Source: Roseiarcus fermentans
Lineage (GTDB): Bacteria; Pseudomonadota; Alphaproteobacteria; Rhizobiales; Beijerinckiaceae
Assembly (NCBI RefSeq): GCF_003315135.1
Contig: NZ_QNRK01000002.1
Span: 21,344 to 85,343, forward strand
Direction: 5' to 3'
DNA length: 64,000 nt
Positions within the stretch are counted from its first letter, which is position 1, and each line of letters begins with the position of its first letter. Below the pieces are notes generated by a model. It ran no database searches. It was given only the letters and a program-made list of their open reading frames with translations, and was not told the origin of the DNA. Shown here piece by piece: positions 26,271 to 34,296 of this stretch. The position numbers and the translations under genes were made by a program.

Positions 26271-28799
26271 TCATTCGCGCAAGCTTTCCAGCAATCGGGC
26301 GACTTGCGGCTTGAGGACGTCGCACTGGACGTCCCGGGCGAAGTCTTCCGCCGCGCGTCGGTCGGGGTTGCTCCGAATCCGATTGAGTTCCCCGGCTTCG
26401 CGCCGGCACGCGCCGGAAGGGTCGGACTTGAGATCGAGGCTCTCGAGCAGGAGGCGGACCTGGGGGCGCAACCGCTCGCATCGAAGGTCTCGCCAGAGGT
26501 CCTGAACGGCGTCCGGCGTTGGCTGCATTCGCACTCGGTTCAGGCTGTCCTGATCGGCAGCGCACGCGCCCGCAGGTCCCCCCGCGGCGCCCTCGCTGGC
26601 CGGCGAACGCGGCGCGCTCGCGGTCTGCGCGCTGGCGGTCTGCGCAGTCATGTCGTCCAGGCTGTCGACCAGGCGCGAAAACTGTGGCCACAACCTGTCG
26701 CACCTCAACGCCCGGGCGTACTGCGCAATCGACTGCCGGGAAGGATTCCGCCGCAACTCCGCGAGACTCTGCTCGTCGCGCCGGCATGCGTCGGCCGCTG
26801 CGGTTGCGTCTTCGGTTCCGCCGGACGCCCGGACTTCATCCCGCGCAACGCGCTCGCCCGCCGCGGCGGGGCTGGTTGAAGGGACGGGCGACGGAGGAAC
26901 CGGCGGCGACGCCTGCGCCGTCGTCCGGTCGGCGCGCTCCGGTTCCGAAGCCGGAGGAACCGGCGGCGAAGCCTGAGCCGTCGTCCGGTCGGCGCGCTCC
27001 GGTTCCGAAGCCGGAGGAACCGGCGGCGAAGCCTCAGCCGTCGTCCGGTCGGCGCGCTCCGGCGCCGAAGCCGGAGGAACCGGCGGCGAAGCCTGCGCCG
27101 TCGTCCGGTCGGCGCGCTCCGGTTCCGAAGCCGGAGGAACCGGCGGCGAAGCCTCAGCCGTCGTCCGGTCGGCGCGCTCCGGTTCCGAAGCCGGAGGAAC
27201 CGGCGGCGACGCCTCAGCCGTCGTCCGGTCGGCGCGCTCCGGTTCCGAAGCCGGAGGAACCGGCGGCGACGCCTCAGCCGTCGTCCGGTCGGCGCGCTCC
27301 GGCGCCGAAGCCGGAGGAACCGGCGGCGACGCCTCAGCCGTCGTCCGGTCGGCGCGCTCCGGTTCCGAAGCCGGAGGAACCGGCGGCGACGCCTCAGCCG
27401 TCGTCCGGTCGGCGCGCTCCGGCGCCGAAGCCGGAGGAACCGGCGGCGACGCCTCAGCCGTCGTCCGGTCGGCGCGCTCCGGTTCCGAAGCCGGAGGAAC
27501 CGGCGGCGACGCCTCAGCCGTCGTCCGGTCGGCGCGCTCCGGCGCCGAAGCCGGAGGAACCGGCGGCGACGCCTCAGCCGTCGTCCGGTCGGCGCGCTCC
27601 GGTTCCGAAGCCGGAGGAACCGGCGGCGACGCCTCAGCCGTCGTCCGGTCGGCGCGCTCCGGTTCCGAAGCCGGAGGAACCGGCGGCGAAGCCTCAGCCG
27701 TCGTCCGGTCGGCGCGCTCCGGTTCCGAAGCCGGAGGAACCGGCGGCGAAGCCTGCGCCGTCGTCCGGTCGGCGCCGACCGTTCCCGAGGCTGCGCCGGC
27801 TGGCGGCATGGTCGCGACGTCCAGGGCCTGAATAAGAGCCTCGACTTGCGGCGCGAGCTTTTCGCAGCGCAACTCCGCGGCGAATTTCACGGCTTCTTCC
27901 CCCGATGGATTCGCGCGCAGCCGGACCAGGCGCTCCTCGTCCCGCTTGCAGACGGCGTCGGGGTCTGGCGGCGCCGGCGGCGGGATCGTCGCGTCGGCGC
28001 TGTCCGCTTCCGGGGCTGCGCCGGCTCGCGGCGCGCCGGCCACAACCGGAGCGGCGGCCGGCGCCTGAACTTGAAGCCGCTCCATACCGCAACGCATATC
28101 TTCGGCGAAATTCAGAGCCTCCGCGGACGAGGGACCCGGGCGTGGCGGCGCGAGGCGGCCCTCATCCTGCTTGCAGGCGACGTCGGCGGAAGGCGGAGGC
28201 GCCGGCGGCGAGCCCTGCGTCGTCGGCGGCGCGTCGGCGGCGCGTGTTTCCGAAGCAGCGCCGGCGCGCCGCGTGTCTGCGACAGCCGCCGCTGCGGCCA
28301 AAGCCACGAGTTGCGGCCTCAACCTTTCGCAGCGCAGCTCTCCGGCGAATTTCAGGATCGCCTCAGGCGCGAGAGTCGCGCGCAGCTGTCCAAGGCGATC
28401 CTCGTCGTCTTTGCAGATCTCCTCGACGGCGGAGGGCGCAGTCGGCGGCGGAACGGCCCGGCCGCCGTCGCTCACCATTTGGGCGGCCGGCGCCGCCCCG
28501 GCAGGGGGAGCGGGGGCGCGCCTGCGGTCCCAGTCCTTGCGGGCTTCCGCCTCCGCGAACTTCGCGTACGGCCCGTCGGGATGGCGCGTGAGAAACGCCT
28601 CCCACCCCTCGAACGACCCGGTCTGACGGGCCGCCAGGAAATCCTCCTCCTCGTCGTCATGCGCCTCTGCCGCAGGCGCGACCGAGGCTTCCCCAGCGCG
28701 TGAGGGAACGCTGAAGTCCTCGCGGTCGAGCGTCACGAACAGATAAGCCAAGGCGGATCCCACGAGGATCCCGAACAAGGTCACAAAAATCCTGATCAT
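26271..28799 (-). CDS. Membrane-anchored protein with six Cys-x27-Cys repeats and a 20-residue tandem repeat
   Basis: An 842-residue protein. GGAGG precedes ATG 28799. Residues 1-23 are a membrane anchor or uncleaved signal ('IRIFVTLFGILVGSALAYLF'). A ~40-residue motif, Cys-x2-D/E-rich, 'LxxLR', then 'F/YAxxLRC' and 'LxPQ', occurs six times; each pair of Cys is exactly 28 positions apart (C129/C157, C209/C237, C284/C312, and three more ending C798/C826). Between motifs 3 and 4, about residues 343-637, lie ~14.7 copies of a 20-residue unit 'ADRTTAEASPPVPPASEPER'. Probably periplasmic, with disulfide-linked helical hairpins on a stiff Pro-rich stalk. Function unknown; it follows the SUMF1-fold gene by 62 bp. 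Confidence 0.8.
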   Translation of the reverse strand: MIRIFVTLFGILVGSALAYLFVTLDREDFSVPSRAGEASVAPAAEAHDDEEEDFLAARQTGSFEGWEAFLTRHPDGPYAKFAEAEARKDWDRRRAPAPPAGAAPAAQMVSDGGRAVPPPTAPSAVEEICKDDEDRLGQLRATLAPEAILKFAGELRCERLRPQLVALAAAAAVADTRRAGAASETRAADAPPTTQGSPPAPPPSADVACKQDEGRLAPPRPGPSSAEALNFAEDMRCGMERLQVQAPAAAPVVAGAPRAGAAPEADSADATIPPPAPPDPDAVCKRDEERLVRLRANPSGEEAVKFAAELRCEKLAPQVEALIQALDVATMPPAGAASGTVGADRTTAQASPPVPPASEPERADRTTAEASPPVPPASEPERADRTTAEASPPVPPASEPERADRTTAEASPPVPPASAPERADRTTAEASPPVPPASEPERADRTTAEASPPVPPASAPERADRTTAEASPPVPPASEPERADRTTAEASPPVPPASAPERADRTTAEASPPVPPASEPERADRTTAEASPPVPPASEPERADRTTAEASPPVPPASEPERADRTTAQASPPVPPASAPERADRTTAEASPPVPPASEPERADRTTAQASPPVPPASEPERADRTTAQASPPVPPSPVPSTSPAAAGERVARDEVRASGGTEDATAAADACRRDEQSLAELRRNPSRQSIAQYARALRCDRLWPQFSRLVDSLDDMTAQTASAQTASAPRSPASEGAAGGPAGACAADQDSLNRVRMQPTPDAVQDLWRDLRCERLRPQVRLLLESLDLKSDPSGACRREAGELNRIRSNPDRRAAEDFARDVQCDVLKPQVARLLESLRE
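26892..27775 (-). repeat. 60-bp tandem repeat, ~14.7 units, inside CDS
   Basis: Period exactly 60 bp, units differing at about four third-codon or single-residue positions (Glu/Ala in S-E/A-PER, Glu/Gln in TTA-E/Q, GAC/GAA). The alternation of Glu and Ala forms between 27061 and 27540 suggests that two- or three-unit blocks were duplicated together. Frame is kept throughout. Confidence 0.97.
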
Positions 28800-28861
28800 G
28801 AAATGCCCTCCGCGAAAGACGTAATCAGTCGCCTCAGAGCGAATCTTGTCTGGCTTTCCCC

Positions 28862-29707
28862 TCAGTTGACGTCGCGAGCGACCCGAAAGCCGTTCGCGTA
28901 GTAGCGGACGTCCTCGTCGTAGCGAAATCGCGCCGAAGATCTGACCGCCAGGGCCTTGTCGGCGAACGAACCGCCCCTCAGGACTCGCAGCGAACAATCG
29001 CCGGTTCCCCAGGCCGACCCGTCGTCCGGCGCGCCGCGATAGGAGGCGTTCCAGCAATCCTCGACCCATTCGGCGGCGTTTCCCGCGGTGTCGTACAACC
29101 CGAAGGCGTTGGGCTTGAACGAACCGACCGGCACGGTCCGGCCGGGGTCGCGGTCGCCGCACTCGGCGCACTGCGCGCGTCCGACGCCGACGTCCTGACC
29201 CCACCAATAGGGGGTCGTCGATCCGCTGCGCGCCGCGTATTCCCACTCCGCCTCGGTCGGCAGTCGATACGGCTTCCCGGTCGTCTTGGAAATCCAGGCG
29301 ACGAACTCCACGGCGTCGTCCCAGTCGACGTTCGTCACCGGCCTGTCGCCCCGTCCCCAGCCCTGATCGGGCGGACTGAACTTGCAGCCGCCGGCCGCGA
29401 CGCAACGGTCCCATTCGGCGAACGTCACATCGCGCCGGCCGATGGCGAAGGCCTTTGCGATCCGGACATGGTGAACCGGTTGCTCAGTCGGCTTGACGAG
29501 GGAGCCCATATCGAACTCGCCGGGAGGCGCGACCACCAGTTCCGGGCAGTCGGGGCAATCGCGAAAGATCTCCCCGGGAAGACGTTCCGCGTCCGATCCC
29601 TCGCTCCTTGCCGGCCCCGCGGCGCAGACGATCAGGACGGCGCCGAAGATCGCCGCAGCGCGCCACTCCGGAAACCTCCAGGAGAGACCATGCACAGTGC
29701 GCTCCAT
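28862..29707 (-). CDS. SUMF1/FGE-fold protein, probably not a formylglycine synthase
   Basis: A 281-residue exported protein (signal peptide through about residue 35, 'AAIFGAVLIVCAAGPARS'). The SUMF1 fold is plain: 'GEFDMGS', 'RPVTNVDWDDAVEFVAWIS', 'YRLPTEAEWEYAARSG', 'GLYDTAGNAAEWVEDCW', 'VLRGGSF' and 'NGFRVARD'. In true formylglycine-generating enzymes the strand after RGGS holds the catalytic cysteines; here that stretch reads 'FADKALAVRSSARFRY' with none. It is therefore more like PvdO/EgtB-type or non-catalytic members. First gene of a pair with the Cys-x27-Cys protein. Confidence 0.85.
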   Translation of the reverse strand: MERTVHGLSWRFPEWRAAAIFGAVLIVCAAGPARSEGSDAERLPGEIFRDCPDCPELVVAPPGEFDMGSLVKPTEQPVHHVRIAKAFAIGRRDVTFAEWDRCVAAGGCKFSPPDQGWGRGDRPVTNVDWDDAVEFVAWISKTTGKPYRLPTEAEWEYAARSGSTTPYWWGQDVGVGRAQCAECGDRDPGRTVPVGSFKPNAFGLYDTAGNAAEWVEDCWNASYRGAPDDGSAWGTGDCSLRVLRGGSFADKALAVRSSARFRYDEDVRYYANGFRVARDVN

Positions 29708-29947
29708 TGAAAATTCTTACACCGCGACGCGAATGTTGTCGATGACAAGGAATACGCGAGCCAACAAGCGCGATCAGAACAACTCTGCGGACGTATAAAT
29801 CAAAATCGGTGCTTTACAATCGTGTTCATCATGATAACACCGTGCGAGAGGTATTAGGTCAAGGCTTAAAGTAAACATTGTCGACACGATCTTGAGCGCT
29901 CGAATCTGTGAATGCTGTTATCTTGACGAACGATTGGGGAAATCGGC

Positions 29948-30859
29948 ATGAAGCTCGTCGTTTGCTCAATCGTCGCCTGGCTCGCAGGCCTGGCGTACCT
30001 GTCGAGCGCCCTCGCCCAATCGCCGACGACCTCGGGGCCGACCCCATCGCCGCCTGGGGCGAAGGTTTTCTTCGTCGACCTCAAGGACGGCGCAGTCATC
30101 GGAACAAAGGCGACGATTCACTTCGGCCTGCGAGGCATGGGCGTCGCGCCTGCAGGAACCAGGAAGGCCAACTCCGGCCATCACCACCTCCTGGTCGACA
30201 CCGACCTGCCTCCGCTCGACCAGCCGATCCCGAACGACGAGAACCATCTCCACTTCGGCGGCGGCCAGACGGAGGTCGAACTCTCGCTGCCGCCCGGGCC
30301 GCACACGCTGCAACTGCTGTTGGGCGACGCGAATCACATCCCGCACACTCCGCCGATCTTTTCCGACAAGATCCACGTCACTGTGGTCGAGGGCGCGCCG
30401 ACGCAGGCGGCGGCTCCGCCGGCGCCGGAAACGCGCCACGCTTCGCCGCCAGGCGCCGAGGTCTACATCATATCGCCGAAGAACGGGGCCTATGTCCCTA
30501 CGACCTTTCCGGTTCGCTTCGGACTGGAAAAGATGGGCGTCGCGCCGGCCGGGGTCGACAAGCCGAATACCGGTCATCACCACCTCCTGATCGACGCTCC
30601 GCTGCCTCCCCTGGACCAGCCGATCCCGAACGACGAGAACCATTTGCACTTCGGCGGCGGCCAGACCGAGGCGACCGTGACGTTGCCGACCGGCCGGCAC
30701 ACGCTTCAGCTCCTCCTGGGCGACGCTTCGCATGTGCCCCATCAGCCGCCCGTCATGTCCAGCCCCGTCATCGTCTATGTCGGCATGTCGCCGCCGGCCC
30801 CGGAACCCGTCCGGCATCATCCCCGGCCCCACCGCCATCACCATCCGGTTCAGCGCTAG
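29948..30859 (+). CDS. Exported protein with two DUF4399 domains
   Basis: A 303-residue periplasmic protein: signal peptide to about residue 23, then two copies of a ~110-residue DUF4399 domain (about 38-148 and 164-277). Each has 'HFGLRGMGVAPAG'/'RFGLEKMGVAPAG', 'GHHHLLVD'/'GHHHLLID', 'NDENHLHFGGGQTE' and 'HTLQLLLGD'. The two halves are ~65% alike by eye. Usual family members have one domain. The conserved His clusters suggest metal binding. The tail is His/Pro/Arg-rich ('HHPRPHRHHHPVQR'). Function unknown. Confidence 0.88.
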   Translation: MKLVVCSIVAWLAGLAYLSSALAQSPTTSGPTPSPPGAKVFFVDLKDGAVIGTKATIHFGLRGMGVAPAGTRKANSGHHHLLVDTDLPPLDQPIPNDENHLHFGGGQTEVELSLPPGPHTLQLLLGDANHIPHTPPIFSDKIHVTVVEGAPTQAAAPPAPETRHASPPGAEVYIISPKNGAYVPTTFPVRFGLEKMGVAPAGVDKPNTGHHHLLIDAPLPPLDQPIPNDENHLHFGGGQTEATVTLPTGRHTLQLLLGDASHVPHQPPVMSSPVIVYVGMSPPAPEPVRHHPRPHRHHHPVQR

Positions 30860-31186
30860 CCCGGACGACGCGCACGAAACGCCGCTCAGATGCGAACAGC
30901 AGCCCTTTGACGGTTTCGTTGCGCGGGGCCGACCCGAGGAGTCGCGTGCGCCTTGCAGTCGACAAATCCTTGCCGGCCTCCGCAATATGTTCTATATTTG
31001 TTCTTTCAAGACCGAACAGAGGCCGCCATGTCCGCCGTCGGGCGCGCGGGCGCCCCGTCATCGCCAACGGCGATCGCGGACGCCCAGGGCGGCGCGTCAG
31101 CGCAAACCGCTGAAAAGCAACGATCCGGGAGCCGCGAAGGCGACGCCCCTCCCGGTTCGAGGGGCGATCGCGCGCCGGCGCCGGCG
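30860..31186. other. Intergenic region with a LexA-like box
   Basis: A 327-bp gap between convergent genes. It holds a GTTC-N7-GTTC motif (30989-31003) and a hairpin CGCCCCTC-ccggtt-GAGGGGCG near 31143-31165 that may end the GST transcript. No gene follows the box in either direction. Confidence 0.5.
30989..31003 (+). promoter_or_regulatory. Candidate LexA (SOS) box without a target gene
   Basis: GTTC-TATATTT-GTTC fits the alphaproteobacterial LexA site GTTC-N7-GTTC with an AT-rich spacer. In 64 kb of this composition about one match is expected by chance, so this is weak by itself. Confidence 0.35.
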
Positions 31187-31840
31187 CTAGAATTCGACCT
31201 CGAGTTCCTCGATCTGGTCCGCCTCGGCGAGCGCGCCCTCGCGCCACTCCTGCATCGCAGGCCAGTTCCAGACCCGGTCGGCGTAGGCTTCGAGGTTGCC
31301 GTCGAGCTGGACGCCGTAGGTTCGGAAGCGGCTGACCACGGGCGCGTACATCGCGTCGGCCATCGAGATTGCGCCGAACAGCCAGGGGCCGCCGTAAGCT
31401 GCGAGGCACTCGCGCCAGATCGCCTTGATCCGCTCGATGTCGGCCTCGGCCTTCGACCAGATCTTGAAGTTGTGCAGTTCGGCCTTGATGTTCATCGGCA
31501 GCGCCTGACGGAGCGAGACGAAGCCGGAATGCATCTCGCCGCAGATCGACCGGCAATGCGCGCGCGCCGCCTGATCCTTAGGCAGAAGGCCTGCATTCGG
31601 CGCAACCTCGGCCAGGAATTCGCCGATCGCCAGCGTGTCCCACACCGGGATGCCGTCGTAAGTGAGGCGCGGGACCAGAATCGAGGGCGACAGAAGCAGT
31701 ATCTCCGCCCGCGCGTCCGCGTCGTCGGGAGCGACGATCACCTCGTCGAAATCGATCCCGGCCAGTTTCGTCATCAGCCAGCCGCGCAGCGACCAGGACG
31801 AATAGTTCTTGCTGCTGATCGACAGCGTCGTGCCTGACAT
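31187..31840 (-). CDS. Glutathione S-transferase
   Basis: A 217-residue GST. The N-terminal thioredoxin-like domain has 'SSKNYSSWSLRGWL' with the likely catalytic Ser, 'LSPSILVPRLTYDG' with the cis-Pro, and 'VWDTLAIGEFLAE' for the glutathione site; an all-helical C-terminal domain follows ('WPAMQEWREGALAEA'). It conjugates glutathione to electrophiles or isomerises small organic acids; the substrate is not deducible. Cytosolic. It is divergent from phaZ, and the sigma-54 site lies between them. Confidence 0.9.
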   Translation of the reverse strand: MSGTTLSISSKNYSSWSLRGWLMTKLAGIDFDEVIVAPDDADARAEILLLSPSILVPRLTYDGIPVWDTLAIGEFLAEVAPNAGLLPKDQAARAHCRSICGEMHSGFVSLRQALPMNIKAELHNFKIWSKAEADIERIKAIWRECLAAYGGPWLFGAISMADAMYAPVVSRFRTYGVQLDGNLEAYADRVWNWPAMQEWREGALAEADQIEELEVEF

Positions 31841-31923
31841 TTTCGCTCCCTACCCGTTGACGGCGTCCATGGCCCGCCCCCATTTTATCCAAAAGCAAGC
31901 GTTATGCCATTGACGAATCGCTC

Positions 31924-31939
31924 TGGCACGACGTTTGCT
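31924..31939 (+). promoter_or_regulatory. Sigma-54 (-24/-12) promoter of phaZ
   Basis: TGGCACG-acgt-TTGCT is a full match to the RpoN consensus TGGCACG-N4-TTGCW, with GG and GC exactly 12 bases apart. The predicted start of transcription is near 31950, so the ATG at 31942 cannot be used from this promoter and phaZ should begin at 31975 or 31978. Confidence 0.85.
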
Positions 31940-31974
31940 CTATGTTGGGCTTGGGCTTGGGAACGGCCGACAGG

Positions 31975-33189
31975 ATGATGTACGACGCTTATCAGAGAAT
32001 GGCCGACGCGGGCGACCAGGTGCGCCTGTTCGCCGAGAACGCAAACACAATCCTCGGCGCCTGGGTCGCCAACCCGTTCGCGCCGCCGATGCGGCGCATG
32101 GCGGCCTATTACGAGCTCGTCGCGCTCGCCGGGTTCACCCATTCGCGGCCCGACTACCGAATCGATCACATCGACGTCCACGGCGAGCCGATCCCGGTCG
32201 AGGAGAAGGGGGTCACGTCGACGCCGTTCTGCGAGCTGCTGCGCTTCCGCCGCGAAGGCGGCGAGAACGACCCGAAGATTCTCCTGGTCGCGCCGATGTC
32301 GGGGCATTTCGCCACGCTGCTCAGGGGCACGATCCGAACCCTCCTGCGCGACCATCAGGTGTTCGTCACCGACTGGAAGAACCCGCGCAACGTCCGCCTT
32401 CAGGACGGCGCCTTCGCTTTCGACGACTACTCCCAGCACCTGATCGACTTCGTCAATTTTCTCGGCGAGGACTGCCACGTCGTGGCGGTGTGCCAGCCGA
32501 CCGTCTCGGCGCTGATCGCCACCGCGGTGATGGCGCAGGACAATTCCAACATCCAGCCGGCGAGCCTGACGCTGATGGCCGGCCCGATCGACTGCCGCGT
32601 CGCGCCGACCAAGGTCAACGCGCTCGCGGTCGAGAAGCCGATCGAATGGTTTCACACCAACATGATCGGGGTCGTGCCGGACAAGTTCGAGGGCGCCGGA
32701 CGGCGGGTCTATCCCGGCTTCCTGCAACTGTGCGCGTTCATGAGCATGAACGTCGACCGACACACGAAATCGTTCGTCGAGCTGTTCGAGCGCCGCGTCG
32801 CCGGCGACGAGGAGAAGGCCGACGCGATCCGCGACTTCTACAAGGAATATTTCGCGATCATGGACATGAGCGCGGATTTCTATCTCGAGACGGTGGAGCA
32901 GGTGTTCCAGCGCTTCCTGCTGCCGCAGGGCCTGATGAAGCACAAGGGCCGCACGGTGGAGCCGCGGGCGATCAAGAAAACCTTCCTCCTGACCGTCGAG
33001 GGCGAGAAGGACGACATCTGCGCCCCCGGTCAGACGCTGGCCGCACAGGACCTGTGCTCGGGCCTCAGGCCCTACATGAAGACGCACCACCTGCAGGCCG
33101 GCGTCGGCCATTACGGCGTGTTCAGCGGCAAGCGCTGGGAGACGCAGGTCTACCCGGTCCTGCGCAACCACATCCAGTCGAGCCGGTGA
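31975..33189 (+). CDS. phaZ: Intracellular polyhydroxybutyrate depolymerase
   Basis: A 404-residue intracellular PHB depolymerase that releases hydroxybutyrate from storage granules. The lipase-box-like 'VAVCQPTVSA' with the nucleophile Cys173, 'SGHFATLLRGT' and 'VGHYGVFSGKRWE' near the C-terminus are family marks. The alternative ATG 31942 lies upstream of the predicted transcription start; ATG 31975 or 31978 gives the usual 'MMYDAYQ' N-terminus. Control by RpoN implies carbon/nitrogen-status regulation with an enhancer-binding protein. No phasin or PHB synthase gene is adjacent. Confidence 0.92.
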   Translation: MMYDAYQRMADAGDQVRLFAENANTILGAWVANPFAPPMRRMAAYYELVALAGFTHSRPDYRIDHIDVHGEPIPVEEKGVTSTPFCELLRFRREGGENDPKILLVAPMSGHFATLLRGTIRTLLRDHQVFVTDWKNPRNVRLQDGAFAFDDYSQHLIDFVNFLGEDCHVVAVCQPTVSALIATAVMAQDNSNIQPASLTLMAGPIDCRVAPTKVNALAVEKPIEWFHTNMIGVVPDKFEGAGRRVYPGFLQLCAFMSMNVDRHTKSFVELFERRVAGDEEKADAIRDFYKEYFAIMDMSADFYLETVEQVFQRFLLPQGLMKHKGRTVEPRAIKKTFLLTVEGEKDDICAPGQTLAAQDLCSGLRPYMKTHHLQAGVGHYGVFSGKRWETQVYPVLRNHIQSSR

Positions 33190-33270
33190 GCAGGCTGCGG
33201 TCGCGGGGTGAAAGCCGCCGCGCAGACCTGGCGGCGGCGGAACGTTTTCAAGCCTTGGGCGCCCAAACCT

Positions 33271-33422
33271 GTCACTCCGTCACTCCCAAGCCAGGGGTAC
33301 GAGCGGCGGTCACGGCGCTCAATGGGAGCGGCGGCGTCTCGCCGCCGGGGTGCGCGAGACGCGCACCCTCCCAGGGCGCGCCCTGTCCGGCTCCTCGCGG
33401 ACAGCCACCTTGGTAGTTACGT
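33271..33422 (+). repeat. Triple-hairpin element with terminal inverted repeats, copy 3
   Basis: Same ~150-bp element as at 8161 and 8451, 25 kb away. Left end GTCACTCCCAAG (with a small duplication of GTCACTCC), right end CTTGGTAGTTAC. All three internal hairpins are intact. Confidence 0.75.
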
Positions 33423-33449
33423 CACTCCGTAACTCCCAAGCCGGCGCCG

Positions 33450-33600
33450 CCCTCTCCCTCAGGGAGAGGGACAGCCGGGCGAAGCCCGGCAGCAGCCGGA
33501 CTTGATCCGGGGGGAGGGCTCGGAACGCCGACAGTCGGCGTGGCGCACCCTCACCTGGCCGCTTCGCGGCCTGTCCTCTCCCGGAGGGAGAGGTGTTGCG
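33450..33600. repeat. GGGAGAGGG-type interspersed palindromic repeat
   Basis: CCCTCTCCCTCAGGGAGAGGG, then AGCCGGGCGAAGCCCGGC, CACCCTCACC and CCTCTCCCGGAGGGAGAGG. It is a relative of the sequence embedded in priA at 50400-50555. Confidence 0.6.
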
Positions 33601-34296
33601 AACGGCCCGCCGCCTGCCGCCTCGCCGCGGCTTGGGAGTTCCGTCACTCCGTCGCGCCACAGCCATTCCCGAGCGCGGGCATGCGGGGCAACGCGCATGC
33701 GTTGTCCAAGCCAAGCGTCATGTCCCGTGGCTTTCGCCGTCTCAGGCGGTCGCCTTGTGAACAAAAGACGAACATGCGACACCCGGTCTGTCAAGGATTT
33801 GTCGTCGTCCTGTTTTGCGGATCGCAGAGACGGCACGAACAACGGATCCATGAGCGTCTTGATCGCGGTTACCTGCCCGCTTCGGGACCGCCGGCCTCGT
33901 CCGGCCGACCCACGCGACGCCGCATCGGCGCGGGCGCATGGGGGCGAGGGCGTCATTCCCCGACCGCCCGGTGAGACGCCTCGCTCGGCTGCCGTCGGTC
34001 GATCGCTTACGTCTCGGTCGGGCAGAGCGGGCGTTGGTTGAGCGGCGTGAAGAGAAGAGGCGCGGTAGCGCGCGTGCGCTTTCGAGGCGCGCCGCCGAGC
34101 ATCGAGGGTGTCGCCCCCCGTGAACGCGGGTCGAGGAGCGCCTCCGCCGCCCCCCGGGAAATTCAGCTGTTCAGAGTCTCACAAATGGAACCCGGTCCGG
34201 AGCGCTCGATCGACCGCAGCATCCTTGGCTCTGCCGAGCCCGGCGGCGCCTCCCAAGCGGTTTTGCCGGGAGCCGATCTTCAATTCGCCCGCTTAG

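Larger units (their letters stand above)
33190..34296. other. Non-coding repeat mosaic after phaZ
   Basis: About 1.1 kb without a supportable gene. It contains the third triple-hairpin TIR element, a 'CCCTCTCCCTCAGGGAGAGGG'-type repeat block (33450-33600), and several TIR-end fragments (CACTCCGTAACTCCCAAG at 33423, CTTGGGAGTTCCGTCAC at 33630). A GAAC-N7-GAAC motif at 33759-33773 has no clear target. Confidence 0.7.

Noticed and set aside
26892-27775. Possible CRISPR array
   Set aside because: The units are contiguous without unique spacers, and the frame is coding.
26519-27835. 438-codon open frame on the plus strand with 'EEPAAKPEPSSGRRAPVPKP'-type repeats
   Set aside because: It is the antisense reading of the 60-bp repeat array; the minus frame has an RBS, an anchor and the six Cys motifs.
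31028-31837. Open frame after the LexA-like box
   Set aside because: Most of it is antisense to the GST gene, and its first part is repeat-like sequence without codon bias.
33759-33773. Second LexA-like box, GAAC-AAAAGAC-GAAC
   Set aside because: About one match is expected by chance in this window and no gene follows in a fitting position.
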